This document shows positions 24,342 to 33,433 of a DNA stretch of 64,000 nt, piece by piece; position 1 is the first letter of the stretch; each line of letters starts with the position of its first letter. Source of the DNA: Oceaniferula spumae (GTDB taxonomy: Bacteria > Verrucomicrobiota > Verrucomicrobiia > Verrucomicrobiales > Akkermansiaceae); the NCBI RefSeq assembly GCF_042849255.1, contig NZ_AP026866.1, forward strand, positions 3,286,001 to 3,350,000, in the 5' to 3' direction. The notes under the pieces are model-generated. The model saw only the letters and a list, made by a program, of their open reading frames with translations. It did no database searches and was not told where the DNA came from. The position numbers and the translations under genes are program-made.

Positions 24342-26921
24342 TTATTTCTCTTTTTTAGCAGATTTTTTCTTCGCCGTTTTTTTCCTTGGCTCGAACTCGA
24401 AACCGATCTTGCCGGTTTCGGTATCGTAGCAGAGGTAGGCGGAGAAGGCGCGTTTGGTGCGCTTGGAAACGAAGCCGGGCAGGAGGTCGGTCTTGCCTTT
24501 TTCGATGAGCTTGATGCCTTGCTCACTTGGGATCTCACACTGGAGGATGGTGCGTGAAATGCGAATGCCTTCTGGGTTGTCCTTGTTGGTGATGGCGGGA
24601 ACATACCAGGCGTTGGCGGTCTCGTAGATCTTGACGTCTTTGCCATCGGGGGTGGTGACCTCGGCGATGATTTGATCGTCGGTGAGATCGTCGCGCTCGT
24701 CTTCGCCGTTATCGAAGACGAAACTGACTTTCCATTTGCCGAGTTTTCCTGTCTTGGAAACTTCTTGTTTCAGTTCCAAGGCAGCATCGAAGGGACGGTT
24801 GAAGCGGGATTTGAATCCTTCCAATGGTCCGATGAATTTCTTTTCCAATAGCTCTTTCGCTTCTGAGTCGGTGAGAGTGCGCGAGGCGATGTGGCGGTTG
24901 GTTTTGAAGCCACACTCGGGGTTGTAGCACTCGATGGTGGCATCGGTGACTTTGAGTTTGTCGGCCTGACAGTTCGGGCAGGTGGCGATGAGGTCAGGGA
25001 ACGTCTTGTTCTGAAGCTCTGAGGTGTATTTCTTCGCCTTGTTGACGATGTCGCTGGTGAAGTCGATGATCTCACGCATGAACTCGGGGCGGGAGAGCTT
25101 TCCGTGTTCCATCTGGCGGAGTTTGCTTTCCCAGTCGCCGGTCATGGAGGCGGAGGCGAGGGCTTGAATGCCAAGTTCGTCGGTGATCTCGATCAGGCGC
25201 AGGCCGCGGCGGGTGACGTGCAGGTCGCGACCGTCACGCTCGATGTATTTCTGGCGCAGCAGGCCCTCGATGGTGGCGGCGCGAGTGGCGGGGGTGCCGA
25301 GTCCGCGGTCGGCCATGGCCTCGCGCAGCTCTTCATCGTCGATGAGTTTGCCGGCGCCTTCCATGGCGGAGAGCAGGGTGGCTTCGTTGTAGCGGGCGGG
25401 TGGTTTGGTCTCGTCGTGTTTGACCTCGATGTGATCGACCTGAGCGGATTCGCCTTCGGATACGGCGCAAAGTTCGTCTTTTCCTGAAGCGACACCTGGC
25501 TGACGACCGTAAACGGCAAGCCAGCCCGGGTTGACGAGGATTTTTCCGGTTGTTAGGAAAGCGTCCACGGTGCCGGGGTTCTCGACGCGAGTGATGCGGC
25601 GGGTGTTGAGGAACTCGGCGGAAGGGTAGAAGACGGCGAGGAATCGCTTGGTGACGAGGTCGAAAAGTTTCTCGGCGGCTTCGTCCATTTTGACAAAACG
25701 TCCAGTGGGGATGATGGCAAAGTGATCGGAGATCTTGGCGTTGTTGAAGACGCGCTTGCTCGGCACGATGAGTTTTTCTGACTGTGCGTGTTTGGCGTGT
25801 TTGCCGAGTTCGCCGCCTTGCTGAGCGATGGCATCGACGGTTTCGTGCACGTTGTTGAGATAGTCTTCCGGCAGGTAGCGGGAGTCCGTTCTCGGGTAGG
25901 TGAGCATTTTGTATTTCTCGTAAAGAGCCTGGGCGACCTGGAGGGTGCGCTTGGCGGAGAAGCCGAAACGTGAGGAGGCTTCGCGCTGGAGAGTTGTTAG
26001 ATCGTAGAGCTGTGGTGAGGCTTGTTTGGTCGGCTTCTGCTCTTCGGTGACGGTGCCGGTCTTGCCCTCACAGCGGTCGCGGATGGCATCGGCGTCGGCG
26101 GTTTTCCAAATCCGCTCTGGGCGTGAGTGCGGGTGCTGGGGATCGCGCTTCCATGACTCATTGATCCAGCGGCCTGAGTATTCGCCTTTGGTCACGGAGA
26201 AGTCGGCGTGGACTTCGCTGTAGGGCTCTGAGATGAACTCGCGGATTTCCATTTCGCGCTTGGCGAGGATGGCGAGGGTGGGGGTCTGGACGCGACCGGC
26301 GGCGGTGATGTTGAAACCACCGTGGCGTGAGCGGAAACAAGTAAGGGCGCGGGTGGAGTTGAGGCCAACGAGCCAGTCTGACTCCGAGCGGCACTTGGCG
26401 GCATCGGCGAGGTCCTTCATCTGCTCGTCGCTGCGCAGGCTGCTCCAGGCATCGAGGATGGCGCCTTGGGTCATGGACTGCATCCAGAGGCGTTTGACCG
26501 GCTTGTCGATTTTGCCAAGCTCGAGAATGTAACGGAAGATAAGTTCGCCTTCGCGGCCGGCGTCACAAGCATTAACGATGGTATCAATGTCCTTGCGGCG
26601 GCAAAGACGGAGGACTTGCTTCAGGCGGGTCTCGGACTGCTCGATCGGTTGCAGTTCGAATTTGTCAGGAATAGCTGGCAGTACCTCGAAGTTCCACGGG
26701 AGGTTGCGCGGTTTGCCATTTTTGCCAATCGGGCCTTGGGGCATCTTCAGCTCGACCAAGTGACCGACGGCGGAAGTGATGACGAAATTGTCATTTTCAA
26801 AGTAAACATCGCGACCTTTACCTTTCTTTTCAAACTTGCCGACTTCGGGTGCTTTTGCGAGTGCACTGGAGAGATCGGTGGCGACGGAGGGCTTCTCCGC
26901 GATGATTAGGGTCTTCGACAT
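24342..26921 (-). CDS. topB: DNA topoisomerase III (type IA)
   Basis: Relaxes and decatenates DNA through a 5'-phosphotyrosine link. Order: Toprim domain (MSKTLIIAEKPSVA at the start, DAGREGELIF near residue 105), the type IA core with catalytic Tyr in LTYPRTDSRYL (about 342), and a C-terminal part with a Cys cluster (TCPNCQADKL, CYNPECGFKTNRH) and a lysine-rich tail that repeats KKSAKK-like units. At 859 residues it is longer than the E. coli enzyme, due to the C-terminal repeat-type domains. Start at 26921 is chosen from the conserved MSKTLIIAEKPS. Single gene. Confidence 0.93.
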   Translation of the reverse strand: MSKTLIIAEKPSVATDLSSALAKAPEVGKFEKKGKGRDVYFENDNFVITSAVGHLVELKMPQGPIGKNGKPRNLPWNFEVLPAIPDKFELQPIEQSETRLKQVLRLCRRKDIDTIVNACDAGREGELIFRYILELGKIDKPVKRLWMQSMTQGAILDAWSSLRSDEQMKDLADAAKCRSESDWLVGLNSTRALTCFRSRHGGFNITAAGRVQTPTLAILAKREMEIREFISEPYSEVHADFSVTKGEYSGRWINESWKRDPQHPHSRPERIWKTADADAIRDRCEGKTGTVTEEQKPTKQASPQLYDLTTLQREASSRFGFSAKRTLQVAQALYEKYKMLTYPRTDSRYLPEDYLNNVHETVDAIAQQGGELGKHAKHAQSEKLIVPSKRVFNNAKISDHFAIIPTGRFVKMDEAAEKLFDLVTKRFLAVFYPSAEFLNTRRITRVENPGTVDAFLTTGKILVNPGWLAVYGRQPGVASGKDELCAVSEGESAQVDHIEVKHDETKPPARYNEATLLSAMEGAGKLIDDEELREAMADRGLGTPATRAATIEGLLRQKYIERDGRDLHVTRRGLRLIEITDELGIQALASASMTGDWESKLRQMEHGKLSRPEFMREIIDFTSDIVNKAKKYTSELQNKTFPDLIATCPNCQADKLKVTDATIECYNPECGFKTNRHIASRTLTDSEAKELLEKKFIGPLEGFKSRFNRPFDAALELKQEVSKTGKLGKWKVSFVFDNGEDERDDLTDDQIIAEVTTPDGKDVKIYETANAWYVPAITNKDNPEGIRISRTILQCEIPSEQGIKLIEKGKTDLLPGFVSKRTKRAFSAYLCYDTETGKIGFEFEPRKKTAKKKSAKKEK

Positions 26922-27081
26922 GGGAGTGGGCATTACGCTCGGAAACACCGATTGAAAAGGGAATTTTTTGCAATCGCGCTCTTTCCTACGTAGTAGGAAG
27001 AATATTCAAGCCTGCAAAGGCACTTGAAAATCAACGGTGTAAGAAACCGTTTTCACAATGTGTTTTCAGCGCCTGAGCACG

Positions 27082-27303
27082 TCAAACCGCGCTCTTGCAC
27101 TTCCGGAAAGCACGCTTTTCCCAAGCTAGCTGATTATCTTCTTCCCCGTTGATCGGGATGATTTCGTTTTTCTCGACAGAGAGATTAACTTTGAGATCAC
27201 AGTTACACAGTGGACAACAGCCACTGGCTTCGGGGCTGTGCATCGTAAGGATGCCGCCGCAGTCAGGGCAGGGAAAGCTTAGTGTGTAGGCGTATGCTGG
27301 CAT
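27082..27303 (-). CDS. Small zinc-ribbon protein
   Basis: A 73-residue protein with two CxxC knuckles, CPDC and CPLC, spaced 16 residues apart, which together should bind one zinc ion. The remaining residues are polar, with a basic C-terminus (WEKRAFRKCK). Such small zinc ribbons usually bind nucleic acid or a partner protein. No family name can be given. Single gene between topB and the SDR operon. Confidence 0.7.
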   Translation of the reverse strand: MPAYAYTLSFPCPDCGGILTMHSPEASGCCPLCNCDLKVNLSVEKNEIIPINGEEDNQLAWEKRAFRKCKSAV

Positions 27304-27396
27304 TGTGCGTTATTCGCATTATGCCGTAGCAATCTGTTGTTTCAAGTTGATTATTAACTTATTCTGATATTTTTGTGACAAAATTGAGTCCTGTGC

Positions 27397-28107
27397 TCAG
27401 CTTTTTTGTTCGGTGCAGCGCATTTGAATATCGGTGAGATCCACGTGATCGGGTGTGCGAAGCATGTGCATCACCGACTCGGCCACATCCTCGGGCTGGA
27501 GCATTTTCATCGAGGCTTTGGTTTTTTCCAACTGATCCTCTCGGCCGGCGAAATAAACATCCAGAAGTGGGGTTTCCACAAATCCCGGAGAGACGGTGGC
27601 CACCCGGGTTTTGTTGCCTTGGAAGCGTAGTTCGCTGCGTAGAGCCTCTGTGATTGCTCGGACAGCGAACTTAGTGGGCGCATAAAATCCGCCTGTTTTA
27701 GGCACGCGATGACCGCTCATGCTGGAAATATTGATGATCTGTCCGCCAGACTCAGGAAATACATCGAGGGCCTTTTGGCAACAAATGGCGAGGGCGTGCA
27801 CGTTGACTCGCCACATCAATTCCCAGTCGGCCGGGTCACCGTCGGAAATTCCGGCGAGCATGGCGATGCCTGCGTTGTTAATCAGGATATCGAGCTGTTT
27901 AATTCCCGAAAACGCGTCATCGATCTGAGCGGGGTCACTCAGATCACACTGAATGGCTGTCACATCGGCGGGAAGATTATCCGTATTTCGGCAAAGACCG
28001 AACACCTGGGCACCGGCTTGTTGGAGCCGTTCAGCGATCGCGAAACCCATGCCGGACGAGGCTCCGGTGACGAGGGCGGTTTTTCCTGAGAAAATTGAGT
28101 CGTTCAT
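27397..28107 (-). CDS. Short-chain dehydrogenase/reductase
   Basis: A 236-residue classical SDR. It has the NAD(P) motif TGASSGMG (about residue 14), the NNAG motif (about 85), the catalytic Ser in ISSMSG (about 133) and the YAPTK active-site Tyr/Lys (about 148-152). Such enzymes oxidise or reduce alcohols, ketones or sugars. Start at 28107 is chosen because the classical Rossmann strand (TALVTGASSG) begins within ten residues. Seven bases separate it from the upstream cupin gene, forming a three-gene operon 30486-27397. Substrate unknown. Confidence 0.9.
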   Translation of the reverse strand: MNDSIFSGKTALVTGASSGMGFAIAERLQQAGAQVFGLCRNTDNLPADVTAIQCDLSDPAQIDDAFSGIKQLDILINNAGIAMLAGISDGDPADWELMWRVNVHALAICCQKALDVFPESGGQIINISSMSGHRVPKTGGFYAPTKFAVRAITEALRSELRFQGNKTRVATVSPGFVETPLLDVYFAGREDQLEKTKASMKMLQPEDVAESVMHMLRTPDHVDLTDIQMRCTEQKS

Positions 28108-28114
28108 AAGAGTG

Positions 28115-28840
28115 TTATCGGCGAGTTGCTTCGTGGATTTTCTGACGGCCTTGGTAAGGTTCTGGATCGACTGAGAACCACGTGCTCTTCTGGGCGCGTT
28201 CTTTGTTATACGGGGGCGCAAATATATCGACCAATTGGGTCAGGCTGTGAGCTTTGAGCCGATGGATATTCCGCTCTTTCGAGGTGAGCGTGGAAACCAT
28301 GCCTTTGCTCAGCGTGGATTGGGCTGTTTCCGCTAACAATACGTTCTTGCTACCCTTTTTCTCGCCTAACAAGTCGTAGTTCCAGACATCCACATTTCCA
28401 GTGGCACAGAGCAATACGCCGGTCATTCCCGGGTGATCATGGTGAGAGATTTGCTCTCCTTTTTCAAACTGAACCAGACTGACTTCGAAGTTGCGTTGCT
28501 TCTCCAGCTTGTAGAAGTCGGTGCGTTTATTGCCGAGGCCTTTCTTGGTGTTCTCAAACGCCTTGGCCAGTGCTGGATCTTTCAGGTTCAAGCGCAGGGC
28601 GAGAGCCGCAGCTTGTTTGACGTAGGCCGCCTGGTCCCAGTGATCGAGGTGCTGTTTGGCAGCCTCTTTTTCAACGGCTGTTAGGAAAGCGTCCCAGTTG
28701 ATGGCTCCGTTTTCTGGCACCCGGCCTTGAAAGGCATTCGCCCGCGTGGCTAACGCGGTGATACTAGGAAGCGCCAGGCCGAGACCGAGGAAGCCCGGCA
28801 GCGAGGTGCGAATAAAGTGGCGGCGATTATAGTCGTCCAT
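28115..28840 (-). CDS. Tat-exported thiol-dioxygenase-like (PCO/ADO) cupin
   Basis: A 241-residue protein with a twin-arginine signal (NRRHFIRTSLPGFLGLGLAL, residues about 5-25). The cupin core has EQISHHDHPGMTGVLLCATG (two of the metal-binding His) and RNIHRLKA (third His), the pattern of cysteamine/cysteine dioxygenases of the PCO/ADO type. These use iron and O2 to oxidise a thiol. Tat export suggests it folds with its metal in the cytoplasm and works in the periplasm, unusual for this family. Coupled with the upstream unknown gene (2-bp gap) and the downstream SDR. Confidence 0.7.
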   Translation of the reverse strand: MDDYNRRHFIRTSLPGFLGLGLALPSITALATRANAFQGRVPENGAINWDAFLTAVEKEAAKQHLDHWDQAAYVKQAAALALRLNLKDPALAKAFENTKKGLGNKRTDFYKLEKQRNFEVSLVQFEKGEQISHHDHPGMTGVLLCATGNVDVWNYDLLGEKKGSKNVLLAETAQSTLSKGMVSTLTSKERNIHRLKAHSLTQLVDIFAPPYNKERAQKSTWFSVDPEPYQGRQKIHEATRR

Positions 28841-28842
28841 GC

Positions 28843-30486
28843 TTAGTTATTTGATTCCTTGTTAGAGGTTTCTTTTGAGTCTGGAGATAGATACTTCAGA
28901 GCTTTGGTATGAGTTTCGTGCCATTCCGAGTTTTCGCGTCCGGGAGAGATTTTGCGTAATGCAGTGGCGAGATTAGCTTTTTGTTGGATAGCGGTCTCTG
29001 GGATCGTTTTCATCGCGTAATAAACCAGCTCTCCTTGGTCATCTTTGACGCCTTTGGCGAGGGCTTCGAAGATTCTTTTTTCCACGGTTAAGGCATCTTG
29101 AAGGCTGATGTTTTGGAACGCAAGACGCTTGATTTCGGACTTGGGAGCTTCCCAGAGTTGGTTTGCGAGTTCAATCCATGCCTCGGCGGACTTTTCATCA
29201 AAAACCTCAGTGAGAGAGTCCAAGTCGTCGTCATTGAGTTCAGATTTGTCAGGTGCATTTCTAAGTTGCTTGATCAGGTGCTTGGTTGCCCATGATCGAG
29301 CTTCAGCAGGTGCTGTCGTTTTGATGAAATCGGTTTCGATCCATGTTCCTGAACCTTTGTCTATCACAAGTTTTGTCCATGACGGATCGGTGAGGCCAGA
29401 TTTTGTCGAGTCACTTGCTATGTGTAATGCTTCGAGCCAATTCATGGTCTTTGAGTCTGGCTTTTCATGTTTTAAAATCTTGCCGATGGATTCGAGAAAT
29501 AGCCTTTTTTCATCGTCTGTCGGGGGGGCTGGTTTTTCCTCTTCGTCATCGTCGTGATCACTCTTGGCACGAGGGATTCGTTCAACGAGCTTTTCACACC
29601 ACGGCAACGAGCCAGGATAGGGGTTGTCCCAATCACGGGAGATTCCGTTTTCGGGCAAATTCACCAGCCTGCCGTCCTTGATCTTTGCCACCAGAGATGT
29701 TGGGTATTCGGCACCCTTCCAGGACCATGACCAAATACCCTCGTCTGTTTTTTTGTTGGGCTCGCCGAAGGTGTTGATAAGTGAAGTCGCCGAAGCCCCA
29801 CGGTGGATGAGGCCAAGTTTACCGTCATCGCCGTAATGTTTGATGAGTTGATCGCGCAAGGTTTTGTTGCCGCCTGGTTCTCGGGTCTTGAGGCGCATAC
29901 TTGCGACCATCCGTTCATAAACAGGTTTTTGGCAGGCGAGGTGCGTCCATTCAAATGCCATGAAGCGCATCCCACCGCCGATGACTTGGGCTTTTTTAAC
30001 AGCTCCGCCCGGCAGCATGGAAAAGCGAGTCAGCGTTCCCTGTTCTAGTTTGTACGCGTGATGAACCATGGGTCCGCATAGGCAGATTCCGTCATCGAGC
30101 CACTTTGCAGGTGTAAGCAAGAATACTCCGAACGTAGCTTCTCCGACTCTTAGGAAATACGCTTGTTTGTATGAGTTATCCACTGTGGTGCACACGCCGC
30201 CTTCGACTTTGAAGGGTTTGGTTGCCATGTTGACCTTGAGCTTGATGAGGTCGTGCTCGGGGTATTCGAAACTAATGAACTCATCCTCGTATTTTTTCCA
30301 TTTCTCGAACTTGAGCTGTTTCAGCACCTTGGCTTCTGCGTCGTTCGCTGCATCTGGAACGTGGCCACCTCCGAATTTGCCATCGATCGGATTACAAACA
30401 TCCCACCAACGTGATTCATCGGCCAGTGTCAGGGACGGGACCAGCAGAGAGATGGTAGCTAGAAATATGAATATTATCCGATCCAT
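28843..30486 (-). CDS. Exported protein of unknown function
   Basis: A 547-residue protein with a signal peptide (IIFIFLATISLLVPSLTLA). Residues about 25-190 form a Cys-containing globular part with a hydrophobic beta core; the middle (about 215-275) has GASATSLINTFGEPNKK, reminiscent of small SmpA-like folds; an acidic linker follows (DDDEEEKPAP, about 300), and the C-terminal 230 residues are helical, perhaps HEAT- or TPR-like. No family is recognised. First gene of a three-gene operon with the Tat cupin and the SDR, so it may be part of the same periplasmic redox or thiol pathway. Confidence 0.6.
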   Translation of the reverse strand: MDRIIFIFLATISLLVPSLTLADESRWWDVCNPIDGKFGGGHVPDAANDAEAKVLKQLKFEKWKKYEDEFISFEYPEHDLIKLKVNMATKPFKVEGGVCTTVDNSYKQAYFLRVGEATFGVFLLTPAKWLDDGICLCGPMVHHAYKLEQGTLTRFSMLPGGAVKKAQVIGGGMRFMAFEWTHLACQKPVYERMVASMRLKTREPGGNKTLRDQLIKHYGDDGKLGLIHRGASATSLINTFGEPNKKTDEGIWSWSWKGAEYPTSLVAKIKDGRLVNLPENGISRDWDNPYPGSLPWCEKLVERIPRAKSDHDDDEEEKPAPPTDDEKRLFLESIGKILKHEKPDSKTMNWLEALHIASDSTKSGLTDPSWTKLVIDKGSGTWIETDFIKTTAPAEARSWATKHLIKQLRNAPDKSELNDDDLDSLTEVFDEKSAEAWIELANQLWEAPKSEIKRLAFQNISLQDALTVEKRIFEALAKGVKDDQGELVYYAMKTIPETAIQQKANLATALRKISPGRENSEWHETHTKALKYLSPDSKETSNKESNN

Positions 30487-30529
30487 ATCGCCAGCCTAGA
30501 TCATGCTCGTTGTCGTTTCAATGGTGGAA

Positions 30530-31420
30530 TTAATCGACCCACAGCGACTTGAGATAATTCTCCCCGGTGTATTCCTCCGGCATCGCGAGTGGGGTTACTT
30601 TTCTTCCGGGGGCGCCTTCTCTAACCATTTTGGCAAAGTCGCGGGGGGCAAGTTTGCGACAGTTCGTGCAGCACAGGAGCCATCCACTGGGGGCGAGGCA
30701 GGCGTGGGCCAGGGTGACCAGACGATGGTAGTCTTTTTCGACACGGAAGACCTTGCCTTTGTCGTCGCGCGAGAAGGTGGGGGGATCGAGGATGATGCCG
30801 TCGAACTGGCGGCCCTGACGGGCGAAACGTTTCAGCCAGTGGAAGGTGTCGCCTTTGCAGAAGTAGTGCTGATCAGGATCGAGATCGTTGGCTCGGAAAT
30901 TGTCGCGTGCCCAGTCGAGGTAGATCTGGGAAAGATCGAGTGTGGTGGTGGTGGCTCCGGCGAGAGCCGCGCAGACGGAAAAGGCCCCTGTATAAGCGAA
31001 GGTATTAAGCACGGTTTTCCCCTCGCTGGAATACTTGCGAACGCGCTTCCGGTTCAGCCGTTGGTCGAGAAAAATTCCCTGTGAGTATCCGGCTTTGAAG
31101 TGGATCTTGTAATTCACGCCGGACTCGCAGGCGGTGAAAGGTGCGTGCTGTGTTGGGCCGGCGATGTGAATAGGATCTTCCTTTTCATGCTGATCGAGAC
31201 GCTTCCAGTAACAGCTTCTTCCTTGAGATTCCAGCCATTGCCTGACTTCAGCATCTAGCCTGCCGTCTCGGGTGGAGACTACCCAGTGATTGGCGAAGGT
31301 CTCCAGAAACAGATCGCTCAAGCCGTCGCCGATGCCGTCCACCAGTCGCAGGGCGTTGGTTTTCTCGTCCAGCAGGTGACTGCGCTGCTCGACGGCTGTC
31401 TGGAGTTTATGCCTGATCAC
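30530..31420 (-). CDS. SAM-dependent rRNA methyltransferase-like protein
   Basis: A 296-residue class I methyltransferase of the RlmI/RlmK type. The SAM-binding strand is VLNTFAYTGAFSVCAALAGA (about 137-156), followed by LDLSQIYLDWARDNF and the catalytic LDPPTFSRDDKG motif (about 215). The family's N-terminal PUA domain is absent or reduced. Homologues methylate 23S rRNA (m5C or m7G); which base is modified cannot be told. It is divergent from the phosphohexomutase gene with a 42-bp gap. Confidence 0.85.
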   Translation of the reverse strand: MIRHKLQTAVEQRSHLLDEKTNALRLVDGIGDGLSDLFLETFANHWVVSTRDGRLDAEVRQWLESQGRSCYWKRLDQHEKEDPIHIAGPTQHAPFTACESGVNYKIHFKAGYSQGIFLDQRLNRKRVRKYSSEGKTVLNTFAYTGAFSVCAALAGATTTTLDLSQIYLDWARDNFRANDLDPDQHYFCKGDTFHWLKRFARQGRQFDGIILDPPTFSRDDKGKVFRVEKDYHRLVTLAHACLAPSGWLLCCTNCRKLAPRDFAKMVREGAPGRKVTPLAMPEEYTGENYLKSLWVD

Positions 31421-31462
31421 GGGGTTGCAATCTCATGAACTCTCTCTATCATCCAGCGCGAA

Positions 31463-33400
31463 ATGTCCGATCTTATATCCTCCCTCGATAGCGCAGTGGC
31501 TGACGGCAGCCTGCTGGAATCCTCGCGTCAAAATATTCTGGCCCTATTGGCCGGCACTACCAGTCCGATAGCGGAGCAGTCGATCAATGAGTTGATCGCC
31601 GCTGGTGAGTGGCAGGAGCTCAACGACCGCTTCTATAAAACACTGGCATTCGGTACCGGCGGACTGCGTGGACGCACGATCGGACGCGTAGTGACTGATG
31701 CGGAAATAGGAAACGGAGGCCCGAACGATCGCCCCGAGCATCCGTGCGTGGGAACCGCTTCAATGAATTTCTACAATGTCAGCCGCGCGATCCGCGGTAT
31801 GGTTGTTTACCTCAAGCAGTATCTCGCCGACCAAGGTGAGGCTCGTAAGCCATCGTTTGTGTTAGGTCACGACACTCGCCACTTCTCGCGAGACTTCGCC
31901 GAGTTCTGCGCCAAGGTCTGCACCGAGTTAGGTTGCGATGTGTATCTCTTTGATGCACCACGTGCCACCCCTGAAATTTCGTACGCCATCCGCGCACTAA
32001 ATGCCGATGCTGGTGTTGTTCTAACAGCATCGCACAACCCAGCCCACGACAACGGCTTCAAAGCCTACTTCAATCAGGGTGCCCAGCTCGTCGGTGAAAA
32101 TGCGGAGGGTGTGATCGACGAGGTTAATGCCATCATTAATGAGGGCTACGAGCCAGTAGCTGATCAAGGCACGTTGCACGTGCTTGGCGCCGACATGGAC
32201 CGCGTCTACATGGACGATTCTAAAACCCTCCTCCTCCGTCCCGACCTCATGGAAGGCGGCGATTCCAAAACCAAAGTTGTGTTCACCAACCTTCACGGCA
32301 CCGGTGGTCACTGTATCGTGCCGCTTCTCACGGAGCTTGGTTTCGAGGTGCTCACAGTTCTGTCTCAGGATGAACAGGACGGTCGTTTCCCCACGGTGGC
32401 ATCGCCGAACCCAGAGAATGCCGAGGCGCTTGCCATGGGCATTGATTTGGCCGAAAGCGAAGAAGCTGAAATTGTCATCGGCACGGACCCTGACTGCGAC
32501 CGCATGGGCGTGGCTGTTAGAAATGACGAGGGAAAAATGCAGATCCTAACTGGAAACCAAATCGGCTCCCTGATGGCATGGTATCGCACCAAGACCTTTT
32601 TTGACCAAGGCGTCATTACCGACTCTAACCGTAGTCGCGCTGTGCTCATTAAGACCTTTGTCACCACTGACTTGCAACGCGCCATTGCCGAGAAATATGG
32701 CGTCGGCATCGTCGATACCCTCACTGGATTCAAATACATTTCCGCGAAGCTCGAGAAATACGAACAAGCGATTCCTGCAGATAAAAAAGGCGACTACCGC
32801 AAGCTCACCCAAGAACAGAGCCGGGCACTTCGTCTGGAATACTCCCGCTTCTTCATCTTCGGTGGCGAAGAAAGTTACGGCTATCTCGGCACCGATACCA
32901 TCCGCGATAAGGATGGCAACGGAGCCGCTGTCATGTTTGCCGAGCTTGCCGCCTACGCTAAGAGCGAGGGTAAGAGTCTCGCAGCCCTTCTCGATGAACT
33001 TTACCGGGAGTTCGGTTACCACCTTGAATTAGGAAAAGCTCTGGTCATGGAAGGTGCAGATGGTGCTGCCCAGATTAAAGCGCTTGCTACATCCTACTCG
33101 GAAAATCCACCCACCGAGATCGATGGCGCTGCCGTCAGTCGGGTTCGGGATTTCTCCAAAGACGACTTTGAAGATGTCGAAGGCGACGCAATTCCAAAAG
33201 AAGGCATGATCATCATCGATCTCGCCGACGGCCGGTCCTGTGCAGTGCGCCCATCCGGCACCGAGCCAAAAATCAAATACTACCTCTTCGGCAAGGACGC
33301 TCCATCCGATGACTTGTCTGTAAGTAAGGACAAAGTGGCAGCCGGGCTGGAATCGCTCTGGTCAGCACTTGAGTCCGACGCCCACGCGCGCATGGCTTAA
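31463..33400 (+). CDS. Phosphoglucomutase/phosphomannomutase-family protein
   Basis: A 645-residue alpha-D-phosphohexomutase. The active-site phosphoserine loop is TASHNPAHDNGFKAYF (about residues 185-200), the Mg-binding loop is GTDPDCDRMG (about 340), the sugar loop is FGGEESYGY (about 472-480), and the phosphate-binding end is RPSGTEPKIKYY (about 596). The size is closest to the PgcA-like group that interconverts glucose-1-P and glucose-6-P. It could supply glucose-1-P for glycogen synthesis, though glgA is 25 kb away. Confidence 0.92.
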   Translation: MSDLISSLDSAVADGSLLESSRQNILALLAGTTSPIAEQSINELIAAGEWQELNDRFYKTLAFGTGGLRGRTIGRVVTDAEIGNGGPNDRPEHPCVGTASMNFYNVSRAIRGMVVYLKQYLADQGEARKPSFVLGHDTRHFSRDFAEFCAKVCTELGCDVYLFDAPRATPEISYAIRALNADAGVVLTASHNPAHDNGFKAYFNQGAQLVGENAEGVIDEVNAIINEGYEPVADQGTLHVLGADMDRVYMDDSKTLLLRPDLMEGGDSKTKVVFTNLHGTGGHCIVPLLTELGFEVLTVLSQDEQDGRFPTVASPNPENAEALAMGIDLAESEEAEIVIGTDPDCDRMGVAVRNDEGKMQILTGNQIGSLMAWYRTKTFFDQGVITDSNRSRAVLIKTFVTTDLQRAIAEKYGVGIVDTLTGFKYISAKLEKYEQAIPADKKGDYRKLTQEQSRALRLEYSRFFIFGGEESYGYLGTDTIRDKDGNGAAVMFAELAAYAKSEGKSLAALLDELYREFGYHLELGKALVMEGADGAAQIKALATSYSENPPTEIDGAAVSRVRDFSKDDFEDVEGDAIPKEGMIIIDLADGRSCAVRPSGTEPKIKYYLFGKDAPSDDLSVSKDKVAAGLESLWSALESDAHARMA

Positions 33401-33433
33401 TGGTAAACGGGGCATCTGGCACTGGGCATTGGT

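Noticed and set aside
25104..26909. Several plus-strand open frames (up to 147 codons) opposite topB
   Set aside because: Antisense shadows of the topoisomerase coding frame; they are low-complexity and have no recognisable start context.
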